Shown: positions 8,118 to 16,916, counted from the first letter of the stretch. The stretch: DNA of 64,000 nt from Methanocella conradii HZ254 (GCF_000251105.1 NC_017034.1:124001-188000), one strand, 5' to 3'. The notes: generated by a model from the letters alone, not told the origin. Made by a program: numbers and translations.

Positions 8118-9365
8118 ATGACCGAAGAAGCAAGGCACAAGTACGAGTTCAAAAGGCAGCTAGAAGAGCTGAAAAGCAAGCAGGGACAGGGAACCGAGCT
8201 CATATCGCTATACATTCCGCATGATAAGAGGATATCGGACGTGGTAGCCTATCTAAGGGACGAGCACGGGTCGGCGGCGAACATCAAGTCAAAGTCAACC
8301 AGGACCAACGTGCAGAGCGCCCTGGAGTCCATCATGTCCCGCCTGAAGTACTACAAGGAGCCGCCGGAGAACGGCATGGCAATCTTCTGCGGGGCGATAA
8401 GCATAGGCGGCGACCGCACGTCAATGGAGACGATCACCATAGTGCCGCCCCAGCCAATCACCTCGTTCTCATACAGGTGCGGCAGCAACTTCGAGACCGA
8501 GAAGCTGGAAGAAATGCTCATAGACCGCAAGACGTTCGGGCTCATAGTGCTAGACCGCAGGGAGGCCACGATAGGATTGCTCAAGGGCAAGAGGGTCACC
8601 CCGATGAGGCACCTCACAAGCACGGTCCCCGGGAAGCAGAGGAAGGGCGGCCAGTCGTCCCACCGTTTCCAGCAGCTACGGCTCATCGCCATAAACGACT
8701 TCAACAATAGGATAGCAGAGGCTGCAAACGATATTTTTTTGAATATTGACAGGAATGACTTTCAGGGAATATTGATAGGCGGCCCCACCCCCACGAAGGA
8801 GGAGTTCGTCAAGGGCGAGTACCTCCACCATGAGCTGCAGCAAAAGATATTGGGGCTTTTTGATGTGGCATATACGGATGAGTCGGGCCTTGAAGAGCTC
8901 ATGGATGCGGCGGCGGAGACCCTGTCCGCCCTGGAGGTGGTCAAGGAGAAGAAGCTGATGGAGCGCTTCATGAAGGAATTGGTGAGCGATAGAGGGCTTG
9001 CCGCCTACGGGGAGGACTCGGTGCGCCAGAACCTCAACATGGGGGCTGTTGAGGTCCTGCTGCTGTCCGAGGACCTGCGAAGGAGCCGGATCACGTTGAA
9101 GTGCCAGAACTGCGACTATACGTCTACAACCACGGTTAAGCATCGGGCGGGCGAGAAGGCCACGCTGGAGTTCGGTAAGTGCCCGAAGTGCCAGTCCGCG
9201 CTGAGCATTTCGGAGCAGGTCGACGTGGTGGACGAGCTTTCGGTGATAGCGGAGCAGATGAACACCGAGGTCGAGTTCATATCCACCGAGTTCGAGGAGG
9301 GAGAGCAGCTTCTCAACGCTTTCGGAGGCATTGCCGCGATTTTGAGGTATAGGACGGGGGTGTGA
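8118..9365 (+). CDS. prf1: Peptide chain release factor aRF1
   Basis: The 415-residue protein is full length for archaeal aRF1. NIKS (residues 55-58) reads stop codons, and GGQ (177-179) in the middle domain triggers peptidyl-tRNA hydrolysis. The C-terminal domain carries two CxxC pairs (CQNCDY...CPKCQS) likely forming a zinc-binding minidomain. It recognises all three stop codons with GTP-bound aEF1A. argS follows after 7 bp, so they are probably co-transcribed. Confidence 0.97.
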   Translation: MTEEARHKYEFKRQLEELKSKQGQGTELISLYIPHDKRISDVVAYLRDEHGSAANIKSKSTRTNVQSALESIMSRLKYYKEPPENGMAIFCGAISIGGDRTSMETITIVPPQPITSFSYRCGSNFETEKLEEMLIDRKTFGLIVLDRREATIGLLKGKRVTPMRHLTSTVPGKQRKGGQSSHRFQQLRLIAINDFNNRIAEAANDIFLNIDRNDFQGILIGGPTPTKEEFVKGEYLHHELQQKILGLFDVAYTDESGLEELMDAAAETLSALEVVKEKKLMERFMKELVSDRGLAAYGEDSVRQNLNMGAVEVLLLSEDLRRSRITLKCQNCDYTSTTTVKHRAGEKATLEFGKCPKCQSALSISEQVDVVDELSVIAEQMNTEVEFISTEFEEGEQLLNAFGGIAAILRYRTGV

Positions 9366-9372
9366 GGGGACA

Positions 9373-11067
9373 GTGTACTTGAAGCTTCTTGAAGAATCCA
9401 GGCTGCTCATGGAGGAGGCGGTCAGGAAGGCTGGCTTCTCCGCGGGCGACATGTGGCTTGGCGAGTCCCAATACGCCGACGTTAGCTCTTCTCTGCCCTT
9501 CAGGATGGGCAAGGAGCTGAAGAAAAACCCTGCCGAGATAGCCAGGAAAATTGTGGAGAACATGGGCAAGGGCGTGTACATTGAAAAAGCCGTGGCCGCT
9601 GGCCCGTACATCAATTTTTATGCGGGCGAGAGGTATCTCAAGGACTCGCTAGAAGAGATATTGAAGAAGGGCAGGACCGCCGTCCTGCTGCCGCCTAAAG
9701 GCGTTAAGGTGATACTTGAGCACACGTCTGCCAACCCGACCGGGCCCCTGCACGTCGGCAGGGGCAGGAATCCCGTAATAGGGGACACGCTCGCCAGGGT
9801 GATGCGCTGCGCCGGATACGACGTGCAGGTGCAGTACTACGTGGACGACATGGGCAAGCAGGAGGCGACCATCGTCTGGGGATACGACCACCTTGACCTC
9901 GAAAAGCTGCCTGCGCCAGAGGTGGACAAGCCCGACCACGAGGTCGTTGAGGTATACCGTGCCGCGACCGAGCGCAGGAAGGCGGACGAGGCCGTGGAAA
10001 GGGAGGTATCCGACATCCTGAGCAGGTATGAGCGCCTCGATCCGGCCATCACTGAAAAGTTCAGGCGGGCGGTGGATAAGTGCCTTGAGGGCCAGAAGAT
10101 GACCCTGTCCAGGATGAACGTTTTCTACGACCTCTTCGTGTGGGAGTCCGAGTTCGTCAAGGATGGATCGGTTAACAGGATATTGGAGGCGCTGGCAAAG
10201 ACGCCCTATGCAGAGCGCAAGGATGGGGCGCTCGTGTTAAACCTGTCTTCCTTTGGCATGGACAAGGAGTTCGTCCTGACCCGTGCAGATGGGACTTCTC
10301 TTTATACGACGAGGGATATCGCCTACCACATCTGGAAGCTCGCCAATTGTGATGAGGCGGTGAACGTGCTGGGGGAGGACCAGAAGCTCGCCATGCAGCG
10401 CCTTGAGGCCACGCTGAGGATGCTCGGGGAGAAGAAGCTTCCTCGTATAGTGTTCTACTCGTTCGTCTCATTGCCCGAGGGCCGCATGTCAACTCGTAAG
10501 GGTGTGGTCGTGAACCTCGACGATTTGCTCGACGAGGCTGTAGCGAGGGCGTACGTCGAGGTGGACAAGCGCCGCAAGGACCTCCCGGAGGACAGGAAAA
10601 GAGAGATTGCAAACCTTGTGGGGATAGGCGCAGTCCGATATGACATCGTCAGGGTGGCCCCTGAGAAGTCGATTACCTTTAAGTGGGAGCAGGCCCTGGA
10701 CTTCGAGAAGCAGGGCGCCCCATTCATCCAGTATGCCCACGCCAGGACGTGTAGCATCCTGGAGAAGGCGAAGCCGGGCAGATTTGATACAGCGGTGCTA
10801 AAAGAAAAAGAGGAAGTGGCGCTGATAAAAAAGATGGCTATGCTTCCCTACGTAGTAGAGATCGCCGCCCGCGACCTCAAGCCCCACCTGGTGGCGGGCT
10901 ATGCCAGGGAGCTTGCCGAAACGTTTAACCAGTTTTACCGATACGTCCCGGTGCTGGGCGCCGAGCCTGAGCTTAGGGAGGCCAGGCTGGCGCTGGTGGA
11001 CGCGGCCCGTGTCACGCTTGCCAACTCGCTGGACCTGCTAGGCATCGCGGCGCCCGAGGAAATGTAA
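9373..11067 (+). CDS. argS: Arginyl-tRNA synthetase
   Basis: This class Ia synthetase of 564 residues has the HIGH-like motif HVGR (127-130, in TSANPTGPLHVGRG) and a KMSKS-like GRMSTRKG. The N-terminal Arg-specific tRNA D-loop domain and the C-terminal DALR anticodon domain (QYAHARTCSIL) are present. A GTG start at 9373 is preceded by GAGGGG. It charges tRNA-Arg; one such tRNA, with an intron, is encoded about 1 kb downstream. Confidence 0.96.
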   Translation: MYLKLLEESRLLMEEAVRKAGFSAGDMWLGESQYADVSSSLPFRMGKELKKNPAEIARKIVENMGKGVYIEKAVAAGPYINFYAGERYLKDSLEEILKKGRTAVLLPPKGVKVILEHTSANPTGPLHVGRGRNPVIGDTLARVMRCAGYDVQVQYYVDDMGKQEATIVWGYDHLDLEKLPAPEVDKPDHEVVEVYRAATERRKADEAVEREVSDILSRYERLDPAITEKFRRAVDKCLEGQKMTLSRMNVFYDLFVWESEFVKDGSVNRILEALAKTPYAERKDGALVLNLSSFGMDKEFVLTRADGTSLYTTRDIAYHIWKLANCDEAVNVLGEDQKLAMQRLEATLRMLGEKKLPRIVFYSFVSLPEGRMSTRKGVVVNLDDLLDEAVARAYVEVDKRRKDLPEDRKREIANLVGIGAVRYDIVRVAPEKSITFKWEQALDFEKQGAPFIQYAHARTCSILEKAKPGRFDTAVLKEKEEVALIKKMAMLPYVVEIAARDLKPHLVAGYARELAETFNQFYRYVPVLGAEPELREARLALVDAARVTLANSLDLLGIAAPEEM

Positions 11068-11092
11068 ATTTATATTTTTTATCTCCCCTATT

Positions 11093-11989
11093 TTATTTAC
11101 CCTCTTTTTTCTTCCTATAGAAGCCCCAGACAGCCCTTGCTATGAGGTATACGATGGCAGCGGCTATGATGAAGTAGAGGAGCAGGGGTATTATGTAGCC
11201 CGTCACTACTATCAGAGCCCCTATCATGCCAATGAACGCCCTTACGCCCTCCTTGAACGCCGTGTCCAGGCCCCAATCATACTCAACAACCGGCTGCGGC
11301 TCCATTACAGTTACCGTAATCGTCGAGAAGTCGACCTGGCTCCCCAGATAGTTTAGCTGTGCCTGCGTCGACTCTATCTCGCCACGGACACGGTAAAGCT
11401 CCTTCTCGACCATGAGCACCTCCGTCACGTTCTTCGACATGCCCATGATATCGCTGAGCTGCTTCTCCTCGGCCTGGAGGTTCTTGAGGCGGGCGCTCAG
11501 GTCTATGTACTGCCTTGTGACGTCCTGCCCCGAACTGCTTTCCGACTTGACCTTGCCCAGGGCCTTTATCTGCGAGAGGCAGTGCTCGTACCGGGCTGCC
11601 GGCACTTTGATGGTAATGGTCGTCTGCTTCTTGTCCTGTGCCGTGAGCCAGGTGCTCGATGACTCGACGTAGCCTCCCGCCCCCGCCGCTATGCCCCTAA
11701 TGCTGTTGACGGCCTTGTCGTGCTCCGTGGCCTCGAGCTGGACCGACGCAGTCATTATGACCTTGCGGTCGCTCAAATTAGTATAAACGTTGCCCGGCTG
11801 GGCAGTAGCAACGGGCGCCGCGAATGAAGACTTAGAGCTATCGTATGGTGAGGTGGGCACTACGCCTTCATAAGAAGGCTGGCTCTTGCCACCCATCAGG
11901 CCAGTGCATCCTGATAAAATAACGAGCGATACTGCTGCGAGCATCGCCAGCGCGATGCTTCCCTTTTTTAACCCGCTGTGGCCTTTCAT
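11093..11989 (-). CDS. DUF4349 membrane-anchored lipoprotein
   Basis: The 298-residue protein has an N-terminal hydrophobic segment ending in a lipobox (ILSGC), a Ser/Pro-rich linker, a DUF4349 body (VIMTASVQLEATEHDKAV, YIDLSARLKNLQAEEKQL with coiled-coil character) and one or two C-terminal membrane segments before a basic tail (FYRKKKEGK). DUF4349 proteins are envelope proteins of unknown function. It is convergent with argS. Confidence 0.85.
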   Translation of the reverse strand: MKGHSGLKKGSIALAMLAAVSLVILSGCTGLMGGKSQPSYEGVVPTSPYDSSKSSFAAPVATAQPGNVYTNLSDRKVIMTASVQLEATEHDKAVNSIRGIAAGAGGYVESSSTWLTAQDKKQTTITIKVPAARYEHCLSQIKALGKVKSESSSGQDVTRQYIDLSARLKNLQAEEKQLSDIMGMSKNVTEVLMVEKELYRVRGEIESTQAQLNYLGSQVDFSTITVTVMEPQPVVEYDWGLDTAFKEGVRAFIGMIGALIVVTGYIIPLLLYFIIAAAIVYLIARAVWGFYRKKKEGK

Positions 11990-12068
11990 GATTTTTATAT
12001 TAGCCTTTTTGGTTATTTAAGGATGGCTTTGGGCGCGAGCTAAACCGTAGCTATTATGCCGGAGAAAG

Positions 12069-12077
12069 CTTATATAT
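12069..12077 (+). promoter_or_regulatory. TATA box of the tRNA-Arg gene
   Basis: CTTATATAT lies about 32 nt before the mature 5' end at 12105, the expected distance for an archaeal tRNA promoter with a very short 5' leader. Confidence 0.7.
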
Positions 12078-12104
12078 GGTTGTACGCGTTTTATGCATGG
12101 CTTT

Positions 12105-12192
12105 GGACTCGTGGGGTAGCCAGGATATCCTACCGGGCTTCGGACTTCCAGGAAGAGACCCGGCGACCCGCGTTCAAATCGCGGCGAGTCCG
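12105..12192 (+). tRNA. tRNA-Arg (anticodon UCG) with a 14-nt intron
   Basis: The acceptor stem is GGACTCG/CGAGTCC with G73, and the T arm is CCGCG-TTCAAAT-CGCGG. The anticodon stem CCGGG/CCCGG (12133-12137 with 12159-12163) is separated by 21 nt. An intron at 12144-12157, between positions 37 and 38, restores the loop CTTCGGA with anticodon TCG (12140-12142). Precursor pairing CTTC/GAAG gives exactly the 4-bp helix of a bulge-helix-bulge site, with 3-nt bulges GGA and AGA cut as GG|A and AG|A. A20 in the D loop and C35 are arginine identity elements. CCA is not encoded. Confidence 0.93.
12144..12157 (+). other. tRNA-Arg intron (bulge-helix-bulge type)
   Basis: The 14-nt intron ACTTCCAGGAAGAG sits at the canonical 37/38 site. 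It provides GAAG, which pairs with exon positions 32-35, plus two 3-nt bulges and a 2-bp inner helix, matching the substrate rule of the archaeal splicing endonuclease. Confidence 0.88.
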
Positions 12193-12466
12193 CTCCTATA
12201 TAAAAAGTTTTCATGCCTTTAGTGTTAGAGCCTTCGCGCCTTAGTACGTTGACGTTAGAGGCGTCTTTGAGCGTTTGTAATGCCCTGGAGTATTTAGAGC
12301 CTTAGCGAATAAAGTTTTAGCATTTTAATTTCTCTTTCGTGCTTCCATGCCAGGCGTCCTCCAATCAAAATTAAGGACACCAGGGTATACCAGGCCGGCT
12401 TAGCAACCCATATCGATTACGTTACGTTTATTTATTAAGCATATCATCTTTATTCGGGAGGTTATT

Positions 12467-13351
12467 ATGGTAAATAATAATTGTATGAAAGTGTTGATGA
12501 TATCGATATTAGTTGTCGTTTTGCTCGTGCCGCTTTCCGGGTGTACGAGCACGAGCCCATCCGTGTCGCCGACGGTGGCGCCCGAGGTGCAGACGCTGAG
12601 GCTCGCGACCACGACGAGCGTGCAGGACACGGGGCTGCTCGCCTACCTGCTGCCAGAGTTCGAGAAGGAGAATAACGTAAAAGTGCAGGTCATAGCAAAG
12701 GGGTCTGGCGAAGCCTTGAAGCTGGGCGAGACGGGCGACGTAGACGTGCTCATCGTCCACAGCCCCGCCGCGGAGGACGCCTTCATGGCGGCGGGCCACG
12801 GCTGGAACCGCACCCAGATAGCGCACAACTACTTCGTGATAGTGGGACCCGCGAGCGACCCCGCTGGCATTAAGGGCCTAAATGCGACCGAGGCGTTCAA
12901 GAAGATCTATGCGGCAAACGCCACGTTCGTATCGAGGGGAGACAACTCGGGCACCGCATCCAAGGAGAAGGACCTATGGAATAAGACGGGCATCAAGCAG
13001 CCCGATAACAAGACTTATGCCTGGTATAAGTCTACAGGGGCGGGCATGGCCGATACCCTCAGGATGGCCGACCAGCTTCAGGGCTACGCGCTGAGCGACA
13101 AGGGCACATACCTGAAGTTCCAGAAGGACCTTTCACTGGTCATCCTGGCTGACAACAGCACTGACATGCTTAACAAGTATGACGTCATCGCCGTGAACCA
13201 GACGCAGCACCCTTACGTTAAGTATGACCTGGCGAAAAAACTGGTAGACTACCTTGCCAGCCAGCCGGTCCAGCAGAAGATAGGCGAGTATGGGGTGAAG
13301 GATTATGGGGTGCCGCTGTTTTACCCAGACCTCTTGAGTAAATCATCGTGA
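12467..13351 (+). CDS. tupA: Tungstate ABC transporter substrate-binding lipoprotein
   Basis: The 294-residue protein has a signal peptide with lipobox (LSGC), a Ser/Thr/Pro linker, and the TupA signatures LATTTSVQDTGLL, SGEALKLGETGDVDVLIVHSP and SRGDNSGTASKEKDLW. TupA binds tungstate with high selectivity outside the membrane and delivers it to TupB/TupC. Neither partner is in the window. A good Shine-Dalgarno (GGGAGGT) precedes the ATG. A TATA-like tttatttatt near 12427 is a candidate promoter. Confidence 0.9.
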   Translation: MVNNNCMKVLMISILVVVLLVPLSGCTSTSPSVSPTVAPEVQTLRLATTTSVQDTGLLAYLLPEFEKENNVKVQVIAKGSGEALKLGETGDVDVLIVHSPAAEDAFMAAGHGWNRTQIAHNYFVIVGPASDPAGIKGLNATEAFKKIYAANATFVSRGDNSGTASKEKDLWNKTGIKQPDNKTYAWYKSTGAGMADTLRMADQLQGYALSDKGTYLKFQKDLSLVILADNSTDMLNKYDVIAVNQTQHPYVKYDLAKKLVDYLASQPVQQKIGEYGVKDYGVPLFYPDLLSKSS

Positions 13352-13389
13352 ATAGAGCATGCTATTTGCCCTCTTTTTTTAAACCTTAA

Positions 13390-13644
13390 TTTTTTGATCT
13401 TAGGGAATAACACGAGTTGAATGGACAAAACCCTAATGCCGGGCTTGTCCACCGCCCTGTAGTCAACTCGGTTCCATCCTTCGCCAGTTATATTGAAGAA
13501 ATTGCCAGTGGTCCAGTTCATGCCGTTGAGGCTGTACCCGACGTGGTCGATGCCCCCTGCACCGCCGGATGCCACGAAAGATACCATGACGTCGGTTGTG
13601 AATTTTAGGGCAGTATGACATGATAAATAAACTTTTATAACCAT
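13390..13644 (-). pseudogene. Decayed fragment of a secreted repeat protein (OmpL47/Ig-like domain)
   Basis: The minus strand encodes VASGGAGGIDHVGYSLNGMN, then FNITGEGWNRVDYRAVDKPG. This resembles the beta-rich domain common in archaeal surface proteins, in which a YRAVDKAGN motif recurs. No signal peptide, start context or remainder of a protein is present, and the frame reads into the antisense of tupA. I interpret it as the residue of a larger surface protein gene. Confidence 0.55.
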
Positions 13645-13648
13645 AAAC

Positions 13649-13657
13649 TATTTATAC
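13649..13657 (+). promoter_or_regulatory. TATA box of the nif operon
   Basis: TATTTATAC, preceded by an A-rich BRE-like stretch, sits about 52 nt before the nifH ATG. Initiation is expected near 13676-13682, i.e. on the NrpR-type palindrome. Confidence 0.65.
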
Positions 13658-13665
13658 AATTAGTG

Positions 13666-13679
13666 GGAAGTATACTTCC
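13666..13679 (+). promoter_or_regulatory. NrpR-type nitrogen operator
   Basis: GGAAGTATACTTCC is a perfect 14-bp palindrome that matches the GGAA-N6-TTCC operator of the methanogen nitrogen repressor NrpR. It lies just downstream of the TATA box, over the predicted start of transcription, where bound repressor would block RNA polymerase. 2-Oxoglutarate would relieve repression under nitrogen limitation, by analogy with Methanococcus and Methanosarcina. Confidence 0.85.
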
Positions 13680-13700
13680 GCCAAATAACCTGGTGATCGA

Positions 13701-14519
13701 ATGAGACAGGTAGCAATATATGGAAAAGGCGGTATAGGAAAATCCACTACAACCCAGAACACGGTGGCAGCGTTGGCCGAAGCAGGAAAAAAGGTCATGG
13801 TGGTAGGATGCGACCCCAAGGCAGACTCCACCAGGCTACTGCTCCACGGGCTACACCAAAAAACGGTACTGGATACCCTGAGGGACGAAGGCGACGACGT
13901 TGACCTCGACGCAGTGCTTAAGACGGGGTTCTGCGGGACGAAGTGCGTAGAATCCGGCGGACCAGAACCAGGCGTGGGCTGCGCTGGCAGGGGGATCATC
14001 ACGTCCATCAACCTCCTGGAGCAGCTTGGAGCCTATACAGACGATCTGGACTACGTCTTTTATGACGTATTAGGCGACGTGGTCTGCGGCGGGTTCGCCA
14101 TGCCCATCCGGGAAGGAAAAGCCCGGGAAATCTACATCGTGGCCTCAGGTGAGCTCATGGCGCTGTACGCCGCGAACAACATTTGCAAGGGCATAAGAAA
14201 GTATGCGGAGACCGGCGGGGTAAGGCTAGGTGGCATCATCTGTAACAGCCGTAAAGTGGATAACGAGCTGGCGCTGTTGAAGGCATTCGCCGAGGAGATC
14301 GGGTCCCAGCTCATCCATTTCATCCCTCGTGACAGCATCGTGCAGCGGGCCGAGATCAACAAGAAGACCGTCATCGATTTCGATCCCACAGCCAGCCAGG
14401 CCAACGAGTACAGGAAGCTGGCCAGGGCCATCGACGAGAACGAGATGTTCGTCATACCCAGGCCCATGAGGCAGGAGCGACTTGAAGAGCTGATGATGAA
14501 GCACGGCATACTAGAATAA
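13701..14519 (+). CDS. nifH: Nitrogenase iron protein NifH
   Basis: The 272-residue dinitrogenase reductase has the P-loop GKGGIGKST, switch Asp residues, and the two cysteines that share the [4Fe-4S] cluster between subunits (C94 in GCAGRGI and C129 in DVLGDVVCGGF). R97, the site of ADP-ribosylation in some bacteria, is present. It is first in an operon of eight genes and preceded by GGTGATC. It donates electrons to NifDK with ATP hydrolysis and also takes part in cofactor assembly on NifEN. Confidence 0.97.
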   Translation: MRQVAIYGKGGIGKSTTTQNTVAALAEAGKKVMVVGCDPKADSTRLLLHGLHQKTVLDTLRDEGDDVDLDAVLKTGFCGTKCVESGGPEPGVGCAGRGIITSINLLEQLGAYTDDLDYVFYDVLGDVVCGGFAMPIREGKAREIYIVASGELMALYAANNICKGIRKYAETGGVRLGGIICNSRKVDNELALLKAFAEEIGSQLIHFIPRDSIVQRAEINKKTVIDFDPTASQANEYRKLARAIDENEMFVIPRPMRQERLEELMMKHGILE

Positions 14520-14535
14520 CATGGGAGTGTAAGCA

Positions 14536-14862
14536 GTGTTACTGATCAGGTCGATAATAAGGCCGGAGAAGAAAGATGCGGTACTTGCTGAGCTGTCGAA
14601 GGCTGGGTTCCATGCGGCCACCGTGGTGGACGTCGTGGGCCGTGGCAAGCAGAAGGGCATCAAGGTAGGCAGCATGGTCTATGACGAGATCCCCAAGGCC
14701 CTCATCTTAATGGTAGTCGAGGATAAGGATAGGGACAGGGTGGTCGACGTGATCATGCGTACGGCAAAAACCGGCGAAAAAGGCGCGTTTGGCGATGGTA
14801 AGATCTTCATAAGCCCCGTCGAAGAGGCCTATACCATCTCGAGCGGTACCAAAGGCTTGTAA
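14536..14862 (+). CDS. nifI1: Nitrogenase-associated PII protein NifI1
   Basis: The 108-residue PII-family protein begins at a GTG. It starts LLIRSIIRPEKKDAVLAEL and has GAFGDGKIFISPVEEAY at its C-terminus. Its position between nifH and nifD is diagnostic for NifI1. NifI1 and NifI2 form a complex that inhibits dinitrogenase directly and is released by 2-oxoglutarate, giving ammonia switch-off. Confidence 0.93.
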   Translation: MLLIRSIIRPEKKDAVLAELSKAGFHAATVVDVVGRGKQKGIKVGSMVYDEIPKALILMVVEDKDRDRVVDVIMRTAKTGEKGAFGDGKIFISPVEEAYTISSGTKGL

Positions 14863-14876
14863 AAGAGAGTGCTGCG

Positions 14877-15296
14877 ATGAAGGAGATAATGGCGATAGTA
14901 CGGATGAATAAGGCTGGCGCCACTAAAAAGGCGTTAATCAATGCGGGCGTTGCCGGTTTCACCGCGGTCAAGGTGCTCGGCAGGGGCAGGCTGGTCACCG
15001 ACCCCGAGGTCATCGCTAAGCGCAAAGCCCAGCTCATGTCCATGAGCTTTGACGACGTCACCGAATCCGGGGCGACTGAAAAGCTCGTCACCGATTTCCT
15101 GGATGGGACACGCCTTTTTCCAAGGCGCTTATTCACCATACTGGCGCATGACGAAGACGTGCCCAGGATCGTGGAGGCCATAATGCAGGCGAACAGGACA
15201 GATTGTAAGGTGGGCGATGGCAAGATATTCGTACTGCCCATGCTTGACGCCGTGCGCGTGCGAACCGGCGAGTCGGGCGACGCGGCAATCTGGTGA
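14877..15296 (+). CDS. nifI2: Nitrogenase-associated PII protein NifI2
   Basis: This PII paralogue of 139 residues (MKEIMAIVRMNKAGATKKAL, VLGRGRL, ending VGDGKIFVLPMLDAVRVRTGE) has the longer T-loop region typical of NifI2. It partners with NifI1 in reversible inhibition of NifDK. It starts 14 bp after nifI1 ends, and nifD follows after 14 bp. Confidence 0.93.
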   Translation: MKEIMAIVRMNKAGATKKALINAGVAGFTAVKVLGRGRLVTDPEVIAKRKAQLMSMSFDDVTESGATEKLVTDFLDGTRLFPRRLFTILAHDEDVPRIVEAIMQANRTDCKVGDGKIFVLPMLDAVRVRTGESGDAAIW

Positions 15297-15310
15297 GGTG
15301 AGGGTAAAAG

Positions 15311-16912
15311 ATGGCGATTACCGATGAAAGGCTGGAGGAAGTGCTCGTAACTTATCCCGATAACGTCAAGAAAAACAGGAAGAAGCATCTGCTCATTAAA
15401 AATTCGGCTGAAGCCTGCCAGCAGATCGAGGCCAACACCAGGACGATACCCGGCATAATATCGCAGCGTGGCTGCTGCTTCGCCGGGTGTAAAGGCGTCG
15501 TAATCGGGCCTATCAAGGACATGATACACATCGTTCACGGCCCGGTCGGCTGCGCATACTACTCCTGGGGAACGCGCCGCAATAAGGCAAGGGCAGATGA
15601 AACGACTCCTCCGGAAAACGTATACTTACCGCTCTGCTTTACGACGGACATGCAGGAAAGCGACATCGTGTTTGGCGGGGAAAAAAAGCTGGCCAAAATG
15701 ATCGACGAAGTAGTCGAGATATTCCACCCACGGGCCATATCGATCTGCGCTACCTGCCCGGTCGGCCTCATAGGAGACGACATCAACGCCGTGGCCAGGG
15801 CTGCCCAGGAACGCCACGGGATCCAGGTGCTGGCCTTCAACTGCGAGGGATATAAGGGCGTAAGCCAGTCGGCGGGCCACCACATTGCCAACAATGGCTT
15901 AATGGTGAACGCTGTCGGCAAAGGCACCGTGAGGAAATCCGGCAAATACGTCATCAACATACTTGGCGAGTATAACATTGGCGGTGACGGATGGGAGATA
16001 GAGCGCATTCTAAAAGAATGTGGCTATACCATTAACTGCATATTGCCCGGGGATGGCAGCATTCTCAACATAAGGAACCTACACCTGGCCGACCTTAACC
16101 TGGTACAGTGCCACCGTTCCATAAACTACATCGCCGGGATGATGGAGGCCAGGTATGGCATGCCATGGCTGAAGGTCAACTTCATAGGCGTAAGCGCATG
16201 CGCCAGGTCCCTGCGCGAGGTGGCGCAGTGCTTCGGCGACGAATCGCTCATTCAGCGTACCGAGGAGGTCATTGCGCGGGAAACTGCCAGGGTCATGCCA
16301 GTGATCGAGCACTACCGCAAGATCTGCCAGGGCAAGACCGCATTCGTTTTCGTCGGAGGGTCGAGAAGCCACCATTACCAGTACCTGCTCCGAGACCTGG
16401 GCATGGAAACGGTCGTCGCAGGGTACGAGTTCGCCCACCGCGATGACTACGAAGGCCGCGAGGTTCTCCCGACGATTAAGGCGGACGCTGACTCAAAGAA
16501 CATCCCGGACCTCCACTTCGAGCCTGACGACGAGTTTTACCAGGAAGGGCACGTTTACCTGAACATGCCCAAAGAGAAATACGATGAGCTTCGTAAGAGG
16601 ATACCTCTCGGATATTACGAGGGGATGATCAAGAGCATGGAGGACGGCCAGCTCATCATCGACGACGTCAACCATCATGAGTTTGAGGAGATAGTCAGGA
16701 TGCTAAAGCCGGATATCGTCTTCACAGGGGTGCGAGACAAGTATATTTCCCATAAGATGGGAGTCCCCTCGAGACAGCTTCATTCATATGACTATACCGG
16801 GCCGTATGCCGGCTTTAACGGGGCAATGATATTCGCCAGGGAGGTTGCGAACGCTGTGACGACGCCCGCCTGGAGACTGGTCACCGCACCATGGGAAGCA
16901 CAAAAGGAGTGA
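15311..16912 (+). CDS. nifD: Nitrogenase molybdenum-iron protein alpha chain
   Basis: The 533-residue protein has P-cluster cysteines C55 (RGCCFAGC), C81 (HGPVGC) and one in ATCPVGLIGDD. FeMo-co ligands are the Cys of NLVQCHRSINYIAG and the His of LHSYDYTGPYAGFNGA, and the cofactor-pocket motif GVSQSAGHH is intact. The extra ~50 residues versus Azotobacter resemble the insertion in clostridial/methanogen NifD. nifK follows after 4 bp with no delta-subunit (anfG/vnfG) gene between, which supports a Mo type. Confidence 0.95.
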   Translation: MAITDERLEEVLVTYPDNVKKNRKKHLLIKNSAEACQQIEANTRTIPGIISQRGCCFAGCKGVVIGPIKDMIHIVHGPVGCAYYSWGTRRNKARADETTPPENVYLPLCFTTDMQESDIVFGGEKKLAKMIDEVVEIFHPRAISICATCPVGLIGDDINAVARAAQERHGIQVLAFNCEGYKGVSQSAGHHIANNGLMVNAVGKGTVRKSGKYVINILGEYNIGGDGWEIERILKECGYTINCILPGDGSILNIRNLHLADLNLVQCHRSINYIAGMMEARYGMPWLKVNFIGVSACARSLREVAQCFGDESLIQRTEEVIARETARVMPVIEHYRKICQGKTAFVFVGGSRSHHYQYLLRDLGMETVVAGYEFAHRDDYEGREVLPTIKADADSKNIPDLHFEPDDEFYQEGHVYLNMPKEKYDELRKRIPLGYYEGMIKSMEDGQLIIDDVNHHEFEEIVRMLKPDIVFTGVRDKYISHKMGVPSRQLHSYDYTGPYAGFNGAMIFAREVANAVTTPAWRLVTAPWEAQKE

Positions 16913-16916
16913 TAAG

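Noticed and set aside
8676..9614. 312-codon minus-strand frame
   Set aside because: It is antisense to prf1 and the argS start, both clearly real; long shadow frames are expected at this GC content.
12138..12158. tRNA-Trp or tRNA-Gly reading of the extended anticodon region
   Set aside because: TCCA/TTCC triplets occur in the intron, but only the UCG reading restores a 7-nt loop with a valid bulge-helix-bulge site and arginine identity bases.
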